Below are positions 23,317 to 35,774 of a DNA stretch of 64,000 nucleotides, one piece after another. Below the pieces are notes generated by a model that saw only the letters and a list, made by a program, of their open reading frames with translations, had not been told where the DNA came from and did no database searches. How positions within the stretch are numbered: the stretch's first letter is position 1; every line of letters begins with the position of its first letter. The position numbers and the translations under genes were made by a program. Source of the stretch: Turnera subulata (Eukaryota; Streptophyta; Magnoliopsida; Malpighiales; Passifloraceae). The stretch lies in assembly GCA_028386065.3 (NCBI GenBank), contig JAKUCV010000968.1, forward strand, positions 12,792 to 76,791. Direction: 5' to 3'.

Positions 23317-24879
23317 TGTGAATACCCGACCCAAAATCACTTGGGCCTATTCACCTTTCCTTTACATCTTCTTCATAACCATCATTCAACATCTTTGGAG
23401 TCGCCACCCAAATATTATTAAGGGACAAAAACTTGGGAAAAACCCTTCATGTGACACCATTTAGGCAACTGGATAACGAACCAAAGATGTTGGACCCGGG
23501 GATTCGTCATGGATGGGAAGGTGTTAGGAACCCATCCATGTTGGGGCGAAACTTTGTGCAATTATAGAATTTTGTATGCCTTGTGCAAGTGTGCAAGTGT
23601 GAGCACCAAAACACATAATAACTGAATATTAAAAAGAAAGGGGAGAAGAAGAAGAATGGGCTTGAGTTTCCACCACTAGAAACCACCTACGTACCCCGGC
23701 GACCGGGTTCAAAGCCCACGTAGTTCTTGACATGGCATCACAACAGTCACATCTTCATCAACATCAACATCTCAACAATAATTGGTCATACAAAAAGGGA
23801 TTAGGATTACCTCTTGTAGCCCTCCTCTAGCTCCTTGGTTTGGGTTGTGCCTCCCACACAACTTCCTCCCACTCCTCAACTCAATCTTGGATTTCTTCTT
23901 GATTTTCCCCTTTTGCTGCCTTCAATGGATGATGCTACCCACGAAATTCTGCCAGAGTTTTGCCTATGGAACTATTTCTTAAGCTTGGAGAGATAGAGTT
24001 TCTCCATGCTTCAAAGCTTTATGAAGAATGTTTGCGTAATAGCTTGTGTGTCCTTTGAAATGTGAGGGGAGGGTCCTATTTATAGTGTTCTGGGTAGCCT
24101 AGGGGCGTGGACCAACTTAATGATCAAGGTAATGGCCAAAAATCAGGGCCAAAACCGAGTAGAATCAGATTACAGGCGAAAATCAGGGAGAAAACGCGTT
24201 TCAGGGTGTGCATGACCGCCATGGCCGACGGTTATCCTATGGATGACAGCCCGGCCGGGCGGTCATGGGTGGAAAACCGCCCAGGCCTTTTCTTTTTCGG
24301 TCCCGATTCTCCCCTAATTCCTCCCTGATTGATCCTACCGCGTAATTAACCCCTAGACTGCCCAAAATCCTCTACTTTCTTGATTACTCCTCCCAATCAT
24401 CTCCTAATTGACTAATTACACATTGATTCCTCATTTTAAGCCAAAATCATACCAAAAATATTCTTGCTATTAAGGAATGATTTAACTCTGATTTTTCACA
24501 AAAATCAGAGCTAAATTTGTCTGCAAGCAAGGTGTTAATGGGTTGTGCAACTCTGAAGAAAAGTCCATACCTTATTAAATTGGACCCTTACATTTATCTT
24601 CAACCCAAGAATAAATATAATTGGGTTTAATAAATAAACAAGCCCAAATTTAATGAGATAAAATACATTTTAGCAATTTAGTCCTTAACATATCCTATGA
24701 TTAAATCGTCTTATTAATCCTAGGCATATAAAAGTCTTAATTACTATAACGTATAAATTCTACTAAAATTAAACCCCATCCATGCTTCAACCCAAGACTA
24801 ACTCATCAATCTTATGATTCAAATATGTCTGGAGTCTATTCTCCATATAATTTTCATGGGTCAAAATTGGGTGTTCATA
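23317..24879 (+). repeat. LTR L2
   Basis: It starts TGTGAATACCCGACCCAAAA and ends GGGTGTTCATA, the last CA changed to TA; 1563 bp. A TATA-like TCCTATTTATAGTG is near 24073-24086, as in L1. It is followed by GATGCCCCTCGTTGGTGAGTC, the leader that also follows L1. Because no purine tract precedes it, I read it as the 5' LTR of a second element inserted in the first, not the 3' LTR of the L1 element. Confidence 0.75.
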
Positions 24880-27149
24880 GATGCCCCTCGTTGGTGAGTC
24901 TTTAAAACATAAAGACAAAGCAACGCAAGGAAGGAACAACCAAATTCGGATAACGAATGTGAGTGCTGTGGACCAATGGTTGGAGCATCATATGCTCCAC
25001 CTCGAGAATCATCTCATCCCGAGCTTTGTGATTGACTCATCTCATCTCTTGGGATTTTTCTAGTTCCAACAGCTACCGGGAATCATCTCATCCCAGAGTT
25101 TCTTTTGGGATTTTCCTGGTCCCAAAAGTCAATAACAGAGGATCATCTCACCTATGCTAACTAAGGATATTATCACCCTCCCGTGGGGATTTTGCCAACT
25201 AAGGATATTATCACCCTCTTGTGGGGATTTTGCTAACTAAGGATATTATCACCCTCCCGTGGGGATTTTGCAAACCAAGGATATTATCACCCTCTTGTGG
25301 GGATTTTGCTAACTAAGGATATTATCACCCTCCCGTGAGGATTTTGCCAACTAAGGATATTATCACCCTCCCGTGGGGATTTTGCTAACTAAGGATATTA
25401 TCACCCTCCCGTGGGGATTTTGCAAACTAAGGATATTATCACCCTCTTGTGGGGATTTTGCTAACTAAGGATATTATCACCCTCCCGTGAGGATTTTGCC
25501 AACTAAGGATATTATCACCCTCCCGTGGGGATTTTGCCAGCTAAGGATATTATCACCCTCCCGTGGGGATTTTGCCAACTAAGGATAATATCACCCTCCC
25601 GTGGAGATTTTGCTAACTTAGATCATCTCACCTAGGGATATTGTCGCCCTCCCGTGAGGATCTCATCTCATCTCGTGGGTTTTGGGATTTGCCTGGTCCT
25701 AAGAGCTAACGGGAATCATCATGTGGTTCATCTACATCGTCTCGGTGCTCCTCTATGTCGGGAAAATGTCCTTGGGATATCTATCCCGCAACATCTTCAT
25801 CCACTCTACTTTAGGAGTTTCTGCCCCTCGATGTAGTCAACTTCAAAAATTTGGGCAGCTATGCCCTTGACATAATTTCACAAAAAAAAAAAGGTTTAGG
25901 CCTTACAACTCGTTCTACCGAGAATGCCCCAAACTCATCGCATCAAAAAACAAAAGTTGGGGCTTACATCATCTGGAATGCCCAAACTCACATCTCGACT
26001 CATCAATGATAGTTGGGGCTTACATCACCTTGAATGCCCAAGACAACACACATTAATTTTATAAAAACTGGGTCTTACATCTTCTCAGGAATGCCCAAAC
26101 TCACATCTCGACTCATCAACAATAGTTGGGGCTTATATTACCTTGAATGTCTAAGACAACACACATTAATTTTAAAAAAACTGGGCCTTACATCTTCTTA
26201 GGAATGCCCAACATCGAACATTAATCATCAAAAGGCGGAGGACCGTCATGCCCTAGATTCTACAGGTGATCGTAATGTCTACATCTCGAGTGCGGGCATA
26301 GCATGCCCGTTCTTCCACAGACAAAGTCATCAACAGATTCGGGCATGCCATGCCCCTCCAATCATTAACCCCAGGAAATGTAATTCTACATCAAATGATT
26401 TATCCTTAACCAAGTCTACCTTACTAAAGAATCCATGTAAGTGATGCATGAGTGTGTCTACCATGTGTTTATCTTTTCAATGAGGGATGCCCCTTGTCTC
26501 TACATGATGCCATGACTTGTTGTTTATCCTCTTCCACTTTTTCTCTCTTTCTCTTTCTACTTTTCACTTCGAATGCAAGCGCTATCTACTTCTGCAAGTA
26601 TGGATGCAAGTGCTATCTACATAGTGTTTCTGGATGCATATGCCCCTAGTATGATGCATGAGCAATGAAAAGCATTGAAGCCGAAGGTGGAAGTTGAGAA
26701 ACTCGAAAAACGCGAGTTATCCCATCTAAAATCACAAAAGCTTCAAGTGAAGGACTCCCAATGGCGATGAATATATATATTTTTTTTTTCAGCAAGGACC
26801 CCATGAATGGCCAAAACCAGTAGTAATAAGACGCTTCAAATCAAAGGTTTTGAAAATTTTTACCAAATCACCGTCTAAAGGGAACTTAGATCAAGACACC
26901 CAATCGAGGACTCTTAAAAGTTCATATAAAAAAAAACATTTTAGAATAAAAATCCAAACAAAGAAAGATCCCATATGCAAGTATGATTTGACATCATGAA
27001 ATTTTCAAAAAGAAATCCCATAGGCAAATCCTAGGTCTAAACTCCACTATTATGTATAGATACTCTCAAAAGGATCAATAGGCCTTTCATTGAAGGTTGT
27101 AATGGGGTCATGTGTGTAGATTTATCAAAGAAGGATAGTAGGGGATTCA
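24880..27149 (+). mobile_element. non-coding internal region behind LTR L2
   Basis: It is homologous to the region behind L1: both contain CATCTCATCCC words, GTTGGGGCTTACATC/ATGCCC blocks, and near the end the shared GAGTTATCCCATC and AAGCTTCAA context (23080 and 26715). It is distinguished by a 38-bp tandem array (25159-25616). No ORF above background is supported. Copia G cuts it at 27150. Confidence 0.6.
25159..25616 (+). repeat. 38-bp tandem array, 12 units
   Basis: Units read AACTAAGGATATTATCACCC then TCCCGTGGGGATTTTGCC, with starts 38 bp apart (25161, 25199, 25237 and so on). Twelve full copies are seen and a worn thirteenth near 25640. Variants CCCG/CTTG and GGGG/GAGG appear in a partly repeated order, which suggests amplification of blocks of several units. 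Confidence 0.92.
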
Positions 27150-28661
27150 TGTAAGTAACCGGGCATGCAAACTTGACAATCAAGTGCAGCGGAAAGACCC
27201 GGAAACCTTGGAGGATCCATGTGAAGCAACTAACCGAACAACAAAAAAAACATACCTGAAACGGTTAGGATCTTTCACCTAACTCAAGAACCGAATCAGC
27301 AAGAGCCGGGCAGAAATCCCGCCCCTCTACGGTATCCACACGAACCGTCAATCACCAGCCGGAATCGTCTCACGATCTCCAACCCCGAGCACTCTCGAAT
27401 CGTGGTGCTAGCTACGGATTTCCGGGAGCTATATGTGGTGTTTATGGTATCTCTTTCTTTCACAAAGAAGAGAGGAAGATGTGTGTGTGTTTCTTGCTCT
27501 GAAAAACTCAGAAATTAGAATCAAGAAAGAGTGAGAAGGGTCAAGAGTAATCTGATTACTCTACCCCCAATTAGTGCTAAGAGACAATGGGATAATGGCC
27601 AACATATTGGCCCATTATCTTTTATGATTATGTCTCCACATAACCATGTCTCCACTAATGTACAAACACTCATCACAGCACTAATTTGGTCCAATATTTT
27701 TGTCAATAATTGAACCAAACCAGCCCAAAACGACCCTGGTCCAACCACGGTCCAACCATAGTCCAACCACACCCGGTCGAACCATGGTCGAACCACGGTT
27801 CAACCACCTGCTCGAATCAACAATTCTATGTGTGTGACCCTGTAGGCACTTGTAACATTCGGCAATAATTGTAAAATCTCATTTTACAATTATAAGCAAA
27901 GAGCGGCGTCTAGCAACACATCATTGCTACCCGAACGACAAGATCAGTACTGATTCAATATGCCTCGGAAACATGTCATCGTCCCTTCGTCCCATTATCA
28001 AGATTAAACACGAGACATGGAATATGTCAATCTCGCATATGTTCAATCTCGGTTTCTTGATCCTCGAGTTAACCGCATAAAACGGATACCTATGATATCA
28101 CTATATCATAATCCGAGCATGGCCATGCATTTCCAGTTCAACTCTATCAAGAAACCATCCGATAATATACCCGTTATATGGGTTGGACGAATCCCTTGTG
28201 GATCATACAAAACCCACTACACATTTATCATATACCCAATGATTACACTAAGTCTACTCATTTACGAAATAGCCAAGAGTAATATCAAAGTATACGACTC
28301 ATATGTTGGGAACCTTGATGATCACAAGTCTAAGGACAATACATATAAGAACCGCTAATGACAATCATATAATGTTCCATGTAGCGTTCTTATGTGGGTC
28401 GGTCCAGTCCACAAGTTCTCTAACTTGTACCCATATGTAGAATTCATATCTCATATAATTCTCAACATACGCTAGTCTTAATTTATTATTACAACCCATC
28501 CATAATAATAATCGACTAGGAACATTTAAGAATATATAAATATTATAGGTTTATAAATATGTGCAAGCGTTTATCTCATAAACGATATTTATTGGAATAA
28601 CCTTAATGTGTATACATGACTACAATCATCCATTGATTTGCTTTTGGGCATATTACTAACA
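27150..28661 (-). repeat. 3' LTR of copia G
   Basis: The reverse complement starts TGTTAGTAATATGCCC at 28661 and ends GGTTACTTACA at 27150; 1512 bp. It is close to the 5' LTR at 40414-41796. A short internal repeat of GGTTGGACCAT type has more copies here than in the 5' LTR. Confidence 0.9.
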
Positions 28662-28675
28662 ATCTCCCACTTGCA

Positions 28676-30109
28676 CTAAAGCCAATCAACCATGTATCTA
28701 ATACCAATGGATGCACAATGACCATCATGCTTCAGCTGCGTGAGTGGCTTCGTCAAGGGATTTGCTACATTGTTCTCAGAAGGAACTCTGCACAGCCTGA
28801 CATCGCCTCTATCTATGATCTCTCTAATAAGATGATAGCGTCGGAGTATATGTTTGGATCTCTGGTGGTATCTAGGCTCTTAAGCCTGTGCGATTGTCCC
28901 ATTATTGTCACAATAGAGCTCAATCGGACTCTCAATACTAGGAACCACCCCAAATTCAGTTACGAACTTCTTAATCCAAACAGCCTCTTTCGCCGCATCT
29001 GAGGCAGCAATGTACTCAGCCTCGGTTGTAGAGTCTGCAACTGTCTCTTGCTTAGAACTCTTCCAGCATACAGCACCACCTCCAAGACAAAACACATAAC
29101 CTGATTGCGATCTGAAGTCATCCCTGTCTGTTTGGAAGCTAGCATCTGTGTAACCCTTTACAACAAGCTCATCAACGCTTCCATACACAAGGAATGCATC
29201 CTTAGTCCTTCTCAAGTACTTAAGGATGTTCTTAACTGCTGTCCAGTGACTCTCACCGGGATCAGCTTGGTATCTGCTTGTGACACTCAAAGCATAAGCG
29301 ACATTCGGTCGAGTACATAACATGGCATACATGATAGATCCTATTGCCGAAGCATAAGGGATCTTACTCATCCGCTCTCTCTCCTTAGTCGTACTAGGAC
29401 ATTGATTCTTAGAGAGAGATACGCCATGTGACATGGGCAAGAATCCTTTCTTGGAATCTTGCATGCTAAACCTCTTTAGCACCTTGTCAATATACGTACT
29501 CTGACTTAGCCCGAGAAGCCTTTTGGATCTTTCTCTTTAGATGTTTATGCCTAACACATAGGCTGCTTCTCTTAAGTCCTTCATTGAGAAATTTTTCCCT
29601 AACCAAGTCTTTACAGACTGTAGTGTCGGAATATCATTCCCAATGAGTAGAATGTCATCAACATACAACAACAAGAAAACAACAGTGCTCCCACTAACCT
29701 TCTTGTAAACACATGGCTCATTTTCATTTTTAATGAAACCAAACACTTTGATTACTTTATTAAAACGAAGATTCCAACTCCTAGAAGCTTGCTTTAATCC
29801 ATAAAATGCAACTTGCATACCATATTAACATTTTCTGGATCAACAAAACCTTCAGGTTGTGTCATGTACACATCCTCTAAAAGATTTCCATTTAGGAAAG
29901 CGGTTTTGACATCCATCTGCCATATCTCATAATCATGGTATGCAGCTATTGCCAACAGAATCCGGATGGATTTAACCATGGCAACTGGTGAGAAAGTTTC
30001 ATCAAAGTCAATACCATGAACTTGTTTGAAACCTTTCGCGACCAATCGCCGTTTAAAGGTAATCACATTACCATCCATGTCGGTCTTTTTCTTAAAGACC
30101 CATTTGCAC
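28676..30109 (-). pseudogene. copia G pol, part 2: reverse transcriptase to RNase H
   Basis: This is the continuation of the frame broken by gypsy H at the codons for GCKWVFKKK. Motifs on the minus strand are RLVAKGFKQVHGIDFDETFS (about 30050), QMDVKTAFLNGN (29900), YGLKQASRSWN (about 29800), LLYVDDILLIGN (29660) and GYTDASFQTD (29150). Disabling changes are a frameshift near 29820, a TAA at 29537 where relatives have Tyr, and a TAA at 28880 within QAKEPR. The final stop is at 28676-28678. Confidence 0.88.
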
Positions 30110-30828
30110 TGTAATAACTTATATAACATGTCCAAAGTGTTTACTTGATGAGGGACGGGTGTAGGTTCCGGTAGGCAACCCTTTGGCACTAATTGGCTCG
30201 AACGGATTAATTAGTGTGCGATTAGCCTTAATCACAGATTAGGGTGTGCTAAATATGTGCTAAGTAGGGGGGCAGGTTGGCATGGTCTTGTTGGTAGAGA
30301 GAAAGCTTGAGGTGGAGAGTTGCTTGGCTTGGTGGCAGAAGGGGAGCAAGAGATGGGGAGCTGCTTGGGCTTGGTGGCAGAAGGAGGGCAAGAGGCAGCA
30401 AGTGGCTGCTGAGTCACCTGCTTGCCTTAGCCTTATCAGCCCCAAACAAGCACCTCACCCCTCATTTGTGCCAAAATCGTGAGAGAAACTCAGGAGAGAA
30501 AGACTCAGCCATTCTCAAGGTTTTCTCAAGACTCTTGCACACAAAGGAAGTGGTAAGTGAGCTGGGTTGGAAATCTCGTTTGTTTGGGTGCCAAATGGTT
30601 AGCTAGGTGTGCTGTAGGCTTGGACAGTGCACCAACTCAGTTTTGTGGGAAGTTTAAAGTTGGGATTCTATGAGTTTAAGTTGTGTGAAGGTTGCTTGTT
30701 GTGTGATGATTGCCTCTGCCCATATAGCTAGCCTCTGCCTGGCGTCAGGTGTAGGCCTTTGGGTGCCCTGCGCTAACCCCATGGGTGCGCCGGATACCTG
30801 GCCGGTCACGTATTGACGGGGCGTGACA
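30110..30828 (+). repeat. 5' LTR of gypsy H
   Basis: TGTAATAACTTATATAACAT to GGCGTGACA, 719 bp. It is followed after four bases by a primer-binding site. The same length and ends are found at 35775-36493. I see no clear TATA box. Confidence 0.95.
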
Positions 30829-30832
30829 ATTT

Positions 30833-30844
30833 TGGTAGTGGAGC
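30833..30844 (+). promoter_or_regulatory. primer-binding site of gypsy H
   Basis: TGGTAGTGGAGC, at the usual distance behind the 5' LTR, resembles the plant initiator tRNA-Met site (TGGTATCAGAGC) with three differences. The same 12 bases serve gypsy I at 44515. Confidence 0.7.
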
Positions 30845-30959
30845 ATGGTTTAATTGTTGTTAAGGGGCCTAAGCTAAAAGTGATGCTATAGGTTGATACC
30901 CATCAGTAGAGACCGTGGGATGGTGAGAGCTGATTTTAAAGTGTTGGTTTTCTTGTACC

Positions 30960-33900
30960 TTGTGTGCAGGTAAGCCGTCAAAGAGGAAATCGGGAAAGGA
31001 AGTATTTGCTGATGTTGTTGCCCCGGATGTGCAATCCGTACAGGATGCCCAGGATGTTGATGACGAGACTTATGTTCCGGGGACGGCTAGTGATGAGTTG
31101 CCTAGTGAAGCAGAGTACTCAGATGCATCTCAGGAAATGCCATTGGAGGTGCTGAAAGCTGGCTTGCACGGTGTAAACCGGGCTATCGAGAAGCTAACAG
31201 AAATAGTGGCTGAAAGGAGGCAGGATGAGGGAAGGGGCCAGCAAAATCAGCAAGGCCAGCAAAGTCACAGCGATCCTCCGTTGCTTACTTTTATGAAGCT
31301 TGATCCACCAATATATACGGGTGCTGAACATGAAGACCCACAACGGTTTCTGGAAGAAATTTGGAAGTGCTGTGAGGTAATGGGATGTACTGATTATAGA
31401 GCGGTAGGGTTTGCTGCCTTTCGGTTAAAAGAGGATGCTAACAACTGGTACCAATCTAAGAGGAGAGAAAGGCTGGCTGGTGCAGAACCCTTGACATGGA
31501 GCGAATTCTCCGAAATGTTTCTAGCACGGTTTCTGCCTGAAAGTGTTAGGGACAAAAAAGCATATGAGTTTGAGTCTTTGAAGCAAGGGGACTTGACTGT
31601 GACCGAATATGACTCAAAATTCACAAAGTTGTCTAAGTATGCTATGCACTTAGTCCCGGATGAACGGGGGAAAATTAAGAGATTTATTCGTGGGTTGAAG
31701 ACCTCTATCTATAACTCTGTGGTTGCACATGATTTTCTCTCGTATGCTGTTGTAGTTGATAAGGCGAGGGCAATTGAAGCAAGGGCCCGTGAGGATAGTG
31801 TTGAGACTATGAGTGCTAAGCGGACCAAGCAGGAAGGCTTACAAAGTCACCAAAGCTTTACTGCTGGTGCTGGACAGTTCCGGGGAAGAGGAAAGGTGGG
31901 CATGTGGGGAACTTTGCCGAGAGCAAAATTCCAAGGCAGTTCAAGCTATCGTGCCCCAAGTGTTGCTGTGAATCCAATGGTCCCTAAGAATAGTCAATTC
32001 AGAGGTACACAAAGTGCACCAATGGGATCCAATAATCAATGTTATAGGTGTGGCTGGTTTGGGCATATGGCTCGAGAATGTTTGGTGACCCAAAATCTAT
32101 GCTATACGTGTGGGCAGTCGGGACATGTAGCTAAGGAGTGTCCCATTGGACAACCATCCGTGGCGTCTAGTGTGGCCTCACCACCACCTAGGCCGCAACG
32201 GGCTGATAGCCAGTCATCATTCCGAGGCAGAGGAGGTGCTGGTCGCGGATCAATTGGTAGAGGGAGTAGCTACCAACCGGGCCAGGGGCAAGCTTGTGTG
32301 TTTTGCATGACCCAGGAAGATGCCAAAGCCTCCAATGCTACTGTGACAGGTATAATGAAAGTTAATTCTTGCCCTTCTTTGTGTTTATTTGATACGGGGT
32401 GTACGCACTCCTTTGTTAATTCACATTTTGCCAAGTACTTTGAGGAAGCACCTAGCAATCTGGGTAGTCCGTTGGCTGTGTACACACCTCTGGATGAGCG
32501 TGTTTATGCGGATAGGGTGTACCAAGGATGTGATATCTCTGTGATGGATCGTCATATGCCAGCAGATTTGTTGTTGTTACCAATGGCAGATTTTGATGTA
32601 ATACTGGGCATGGATTGGTTGACCCGGTATGGTGCCCGTGTCGATTGTGTCAACAAGACAGTGAAGTTTCAGCCCACTGGGGAGACAGAATTTATCTTTC
32701 AAGGGAAGTTCATCTCACCCCAACCCCAAATAATTTCTGCGGTGAAGGCAGCTCGGGTGGCGCGACAAACAAACTGCTTGTATTTGGCATCGGTGCAAAG
32801 TGAAGGTGAGCAGAAAATTTCAATTGATCAAGTTTCTATTGTCAATGAATTTCTTGATGTTTTTCCTGAGGATTTGTCGGGATTACCACCGAAACATGAA
32901 ATTGAGTTTGGTGTTGAGCTTGTGCCTGGGGCAGAACCCTTATCAATTACACCATATCGAATGGCCCCTACTGAGTTGCGGGAGTTGAAAACTCAATTGC
33001 AGGATTTGTTGGACAAAGGGTTTATCAGACCTAGTGTGTCCCCGTGGGAAGCTCCTGTTTTGTTTGTTAAAAAGAAGGATGGCACGATGAGAATGTGTAT
33101 TGACTATTGGCAATTAAACAAGCTGACTGTTCGAAATAAGTATCCACTGCCCCGTATCGATGATTTGTTTGATCAATTGCAGGGGGCGAAGCATTTTTCG
33201 AAAATAGATTTGAGGTCAGGATATCATCAGTTGAGAATCAAGGAGGAGGATGTCCGAATAACAGCTTTTCGAACACGGTATGGGCATTACGAATTTTTGG
33301 TGATGCCATTTGGTCTGACCAACGCACCTGCGGCATTCATGGACTTGATGAATCGGGTATTTAAGCATTACCTTGATAAGTTTGTGATTGTATTTATTGA
33401 TGATGTACTGGTCTACTCTAAAACTAAGGAGGAGCATGAGATACATTTGAGAACTGTGTTGCAAATCTTACGGGAACAGAAATTGTTTGCCAAATTTTCT
33501 AAGTGTGAGTTCTGGTTGGAAAGAGTATCATTCTTAGGCCATGAGATATCAGCTGATGGTATTGAGGTAGACCCACAGAAAGCGGAAGCAGTTGTAAAAT
33601 GGCCGAGGCCGACCAATGTGACAGAAGTACGGAGTTTCCTTGGACTGGCAGGTTACTACCGTCGTTTTGTCGAGGGCTTTTCCTCTATCGCCGCACCATT
33701 GTGTGGACTGACTCAAAAGAAGAAACAATTTGTGTGGACTGATGCTTGCGAGGCTAGTTTCCAGGAGCTGAAACACAGGTTAACCACAGCACCAATACTT
33801 GCATTGCCTAAAGAAGATGGTGTGTATACCGTATATTGTGATGCGTCGAGGGTCGGCTTGGGCTGTGTTTTAATGCAAGATGGCAGGGTGATTGCTTATG

Positions 33901-35774
33901 CGTCCCGGAAACTAAAGAAAAATGAAGAGAACTACCCGGTGCACGATCTTGAGATGGCAGCAGTGGTGTTCGCCTTAAAAATTTGGAGGCATTATCTGTA
34001 TGGGGAGCCTTGTGAAATCTATACTGACCATAAAAGTTTAAAGTACATAATGGAGCAACGAGACTTAAACTTGAGGCAACGGAGATGGGTTGAATTACTC
34101 AAAGATTACGACTGTGTTATTAAGTATCACCCGGGGAAAGCAAATATTGTAGCTGATGCCTTGAGTCAGAAATCTGTTGGTAGTTTAGCACATCTTAGTT
34201 TGGACAGAAGACCCTCAGTCAGGATATGGCACAAGTTAATGGACCAAGGCTTGGAATGTGCGGTAGCTGAATCGGGAGCATTGTTGGCACATTACCAAGT
34301 GCACCCCATCTTAAAGGAAGAGATTGCCAAAGCACAAGAAGAGGACTCAGAAACAAAGCTGTGGAAAGAGAAGGCTGCTCGGGGGGAAATGCCGGGATTT
34401 ATTGTTTCGGATGATGGCATTCTAAACTTTAATTCAAGGATGTATGTTCCTAATGTTGGGGGTTTCCGCAATAAGCTCTTGGGTGAGGCACATCAGACTC
34501 GATATACTATGCACCCAGGTTCCACCAAGATGTACCATGATCTTAAGCAACACTATTGGTGGAACAATATGAAACGAGATGTGGCAGAATATGTAGCTAA
34601 ATGTCTCACTTGTCAGCAGGTTAAAGGAGAACATAAAAAAGTGCCAGGATTACTCCAGCCATTGCCTATTCCAGAATGGAAATGGGAGAAAATTACTATA
34701 GATTTTGTTGTGGGGCTGCCTCGAACAGCCGGTGGATTTGACTCTATCTGGGTGATTGTGGACAGATTAACAAAGTCTGCTCACTTTCTTCCGGAGAAAA
34801 CTACTTATAACTTTGCCAAGCTAGCTCAAGTTTATATTGATGGAATTGTGAGGTTGCACGGTGTGCCGGATTCGATAGTTTCTGACCGAGGACCACAGTT
34901 CACATCTAAATTTTGGCGCAGCTTCCAGGAAGCAATGGGAACCCAACTTGACTTGAGCACTGCATTTCACCCACAAAGTGACGGACAGAGTGAACGGGTG
35001 ATACAAATTTTGGTGGATATGTTATGGGCATGTGTGCTAAATTATGGGGACAATTGGAGCAAGTACCTCCTGTTAGTGGAATTTGCTTATAACAATAGTT
35101 ACCAATCTAGCATTGGCATGGCACCATATGAAGCTTTATATGGGCGAAGATGCCGCACACCAATATGTTGGGATGAGGTAGGAGTAAGGAAGTTGCTCGG
35201 TCTAGAGATTGTTCAACTCACTACTGAAAAGGTGAGAATTGTCCATGAAAATTTGGTTGCTGCCCAGAGTAGACAGAAATCTTATGCAGACAATAGAAGA
35301 CGGGACTTAGAATTTTCGGAGGGGGATATGGTGTTCTTAAAAGTTTCCCCTATCAAGAAAGTTATTCGGTTTGGAAAGAAGGGTAAACTAGGGCCCCGCT
35401 ATGTTGGCCCATTTGAGGTACTTGAGAGGGTTGGCCCGGTGGCATATCGGCTTGCACTTCCACCAAACTTAGCGGGAGTCCATCCGGTATTTCATGTGTC
35501 CATGTTGCGGAAATACATACCTGATCCAACACACATACTCACTCCGCAGGAAGTCCAATTGGGGGAAGAACTAACCTATGAAGGACAGCCTATTCAGGTC
35601 ATTGATAGACAAGTGCGTAGATTGCGGAATAAAGATATAGTGTCTGTTAAAGTTATTTGGGAAGACGCTACAGGGAAGGAAGCTACGTGGGAATCGGAAC
35701 AGGAAATGATGCACAAATATCCGCATTTATTCTCAGGTAAATTCGAGGACGAATTTTATATAAGGGGAAGGTGA
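30960..35774 (+). CDS. gypsy H Gag-Pol polyprotein, intact
   Basis: It encodes all retrotransposition proteins in one frame. From the first in-frame TTG (30960): Gag capsid region about residues 100-280; two CCHC knuckles (C361-C364-H369-C374 and C381-C384-H389-C394); protease DTG at 478-480; reverse transcriptase with FIDD at 812-815; RNase H with D961, E998, D1023 and D1066; integrase zinc region H1178, H1185, C1215 and C1218; integrase D1248, D1309 and E1345 (35 residues between the last two); chromodomain-like end about 1540-1592. The first in-frame ATG is at 31137, within Gag; the true start is unclear, and the stretch before 30970 looks like a splice acceptor. Oddities are Trp717 in the usual CIDYRQLN motif and Gln in the usual ADALSRK. 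The stop TGA touches the 3' LTR. Confidence 0.95.
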   Translation: MCAGKPSKRKSGKEVFADVVAPDVQSVQDAQDVDDETYVPGTASDELPSEAEYSDASQEMPLEVLKAGLHGVNRAIEKLTEIVAERRQDEGRGQQNQQGQQSHSDPPLLTFMKLDPPIYTGAEHEDPQRFLEEIWKCCEVMGCTDYRAVGFAAFRLKEDANNWYQSKRRERLAGAEPLTWSEFSEMFLARFLPESVRDKKAYEFESLKQGDLTVTEYDSKFTKLSKYAMHLVPDERGKIKRFIRGLKTSIYNSVVAHDFLSYAVVVDKARAIEARAREDSVETMSAKRTKQEGLQSHQSFTAGAGQFRGRGKVGMWGTLPRAKFQGSSSYRAPSVAVNPMVPKNSQFRGTQSAPMGSNNQCYRCGWFGHMARECLVTQNLCYTCGQSGHVAKECPIGQPSVASSVASPPPRPQRADSQSSFRGRGGAGRGSIGRGSSYQPGQGQACVFCMTQEDAKASNATVTGIMKVNSCPSLCLFDTGCTHSFVNSHFAKYFEEAPSNLGSPLAVYTPLDERVYADRVYQGCDISVMDRHMPADLLLLPMADFDVILGMDWLTRYGARVDCVNKTVKFQPTGETEFIFQGKFISPQPQIISAVKAARVARQTNCLYLASVQSEGEQKISIDQVSIVNEFLDVFPEDLSGLPPKHEIEFGVELVPGAEPLSITPYRMAPTELRELKTQLQDLLDKGFIRPSVSPWEAPVLFVKKKDGTMRMCIDYWQLNKLTVRNKYPLPRIDDLFDQLQGAKHFSKIDLRSGYHQLRIKEEDVRITAFRTRYGHYEFLVMPFGLTNAPAAFMDLMNRVFKHYLDKFVIVFIDDVLVYSKTKEEHEIHLRTVLQILREQKLFAKFSKCEFWLERVSFLGHEISADGIEVDPQKAEAVVKWPRPTNVTEVRSFLGLAGYYRRFVEGFSSIAAPLCGLTQKKKQFVWTDACEASFQELKHRLTTAPILALPKEDGVYTVYCDASRVGLGCVLMQDGRVIAYASRKLKKNEENYPVHDLEMAAVVFALKIWRHYLYGEPCEIYTDHKSLKYIMEQRDLNLRQRRWVELLKDYDCVIKYHPGKANIVADALSQKSVGSLAHLSLDRRPSVRIWHKLMDQGLECAVAESGALLAHYQVHPILKEEIAKAQEEDSETKLWKEKAARGEMPGFIVSDDGILNFNSRMYVPNVGGFRNKLLGEAHQTRYTMHPGSTKMYHDLKQHYWWNNMKRDVAEYVAKCLTCQQVKGEHKKVPGLLQPLPIPEWKWEKITIDFVVGLPRTAGGFDSIWVIVDRLTKSAHFLPEKTTYNFAKLAQVYIDGIVRLHGVPDSIVSDRGPQFTSKFWRSFQEAMGTQLDLSTAFHPQSDGQSERVIQILVDMLWACVLNYGDNWSKYLLLVEFAYNNSYQSSIGMAPYEALYGRRCRTPICWDEVGVRKLLGLEIVQLTTEKVRIVHENLVAAQSRQKSYADNRRRDLEFSEGDMVFLKVSPIKKVIRFGKKGKLGPRYVGPFEVLERVGPVAYRLALPPNLAGVHPVFHVSMLRKYIPDPTHILTPQEVQLGEELTYEGQPIQVIDRQVRRLRNKDIVSVKVIWEDATGKEATWESEQEMMHKYPHLFSGKFEDEFYIRGR
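35760..35774 (+). promoter_or_regulatory. polypurine tract of gypsy H
   Basis: AAGGGGAAGGTGA directly precedes the 3' LTR and primes plus-strand DNA. It lies inside the coding region: it encodes the last residues and the stop codon. Confidence 0.85.

Noticed and set aside
18732..24879. L1 and L2 as the two LTRs of a single element
   Set aside because: No polypurine tract precedes L2, the flanks (GTTCC and GATGC) do not match, and the same leader follows both LTRs; serial or nested 5' LTRs fit better.
25159..25616. CRISPR-like regular array
   Set aside because: The unit is fully tandem with no variable spacers, and it lies in a plant retroelement.
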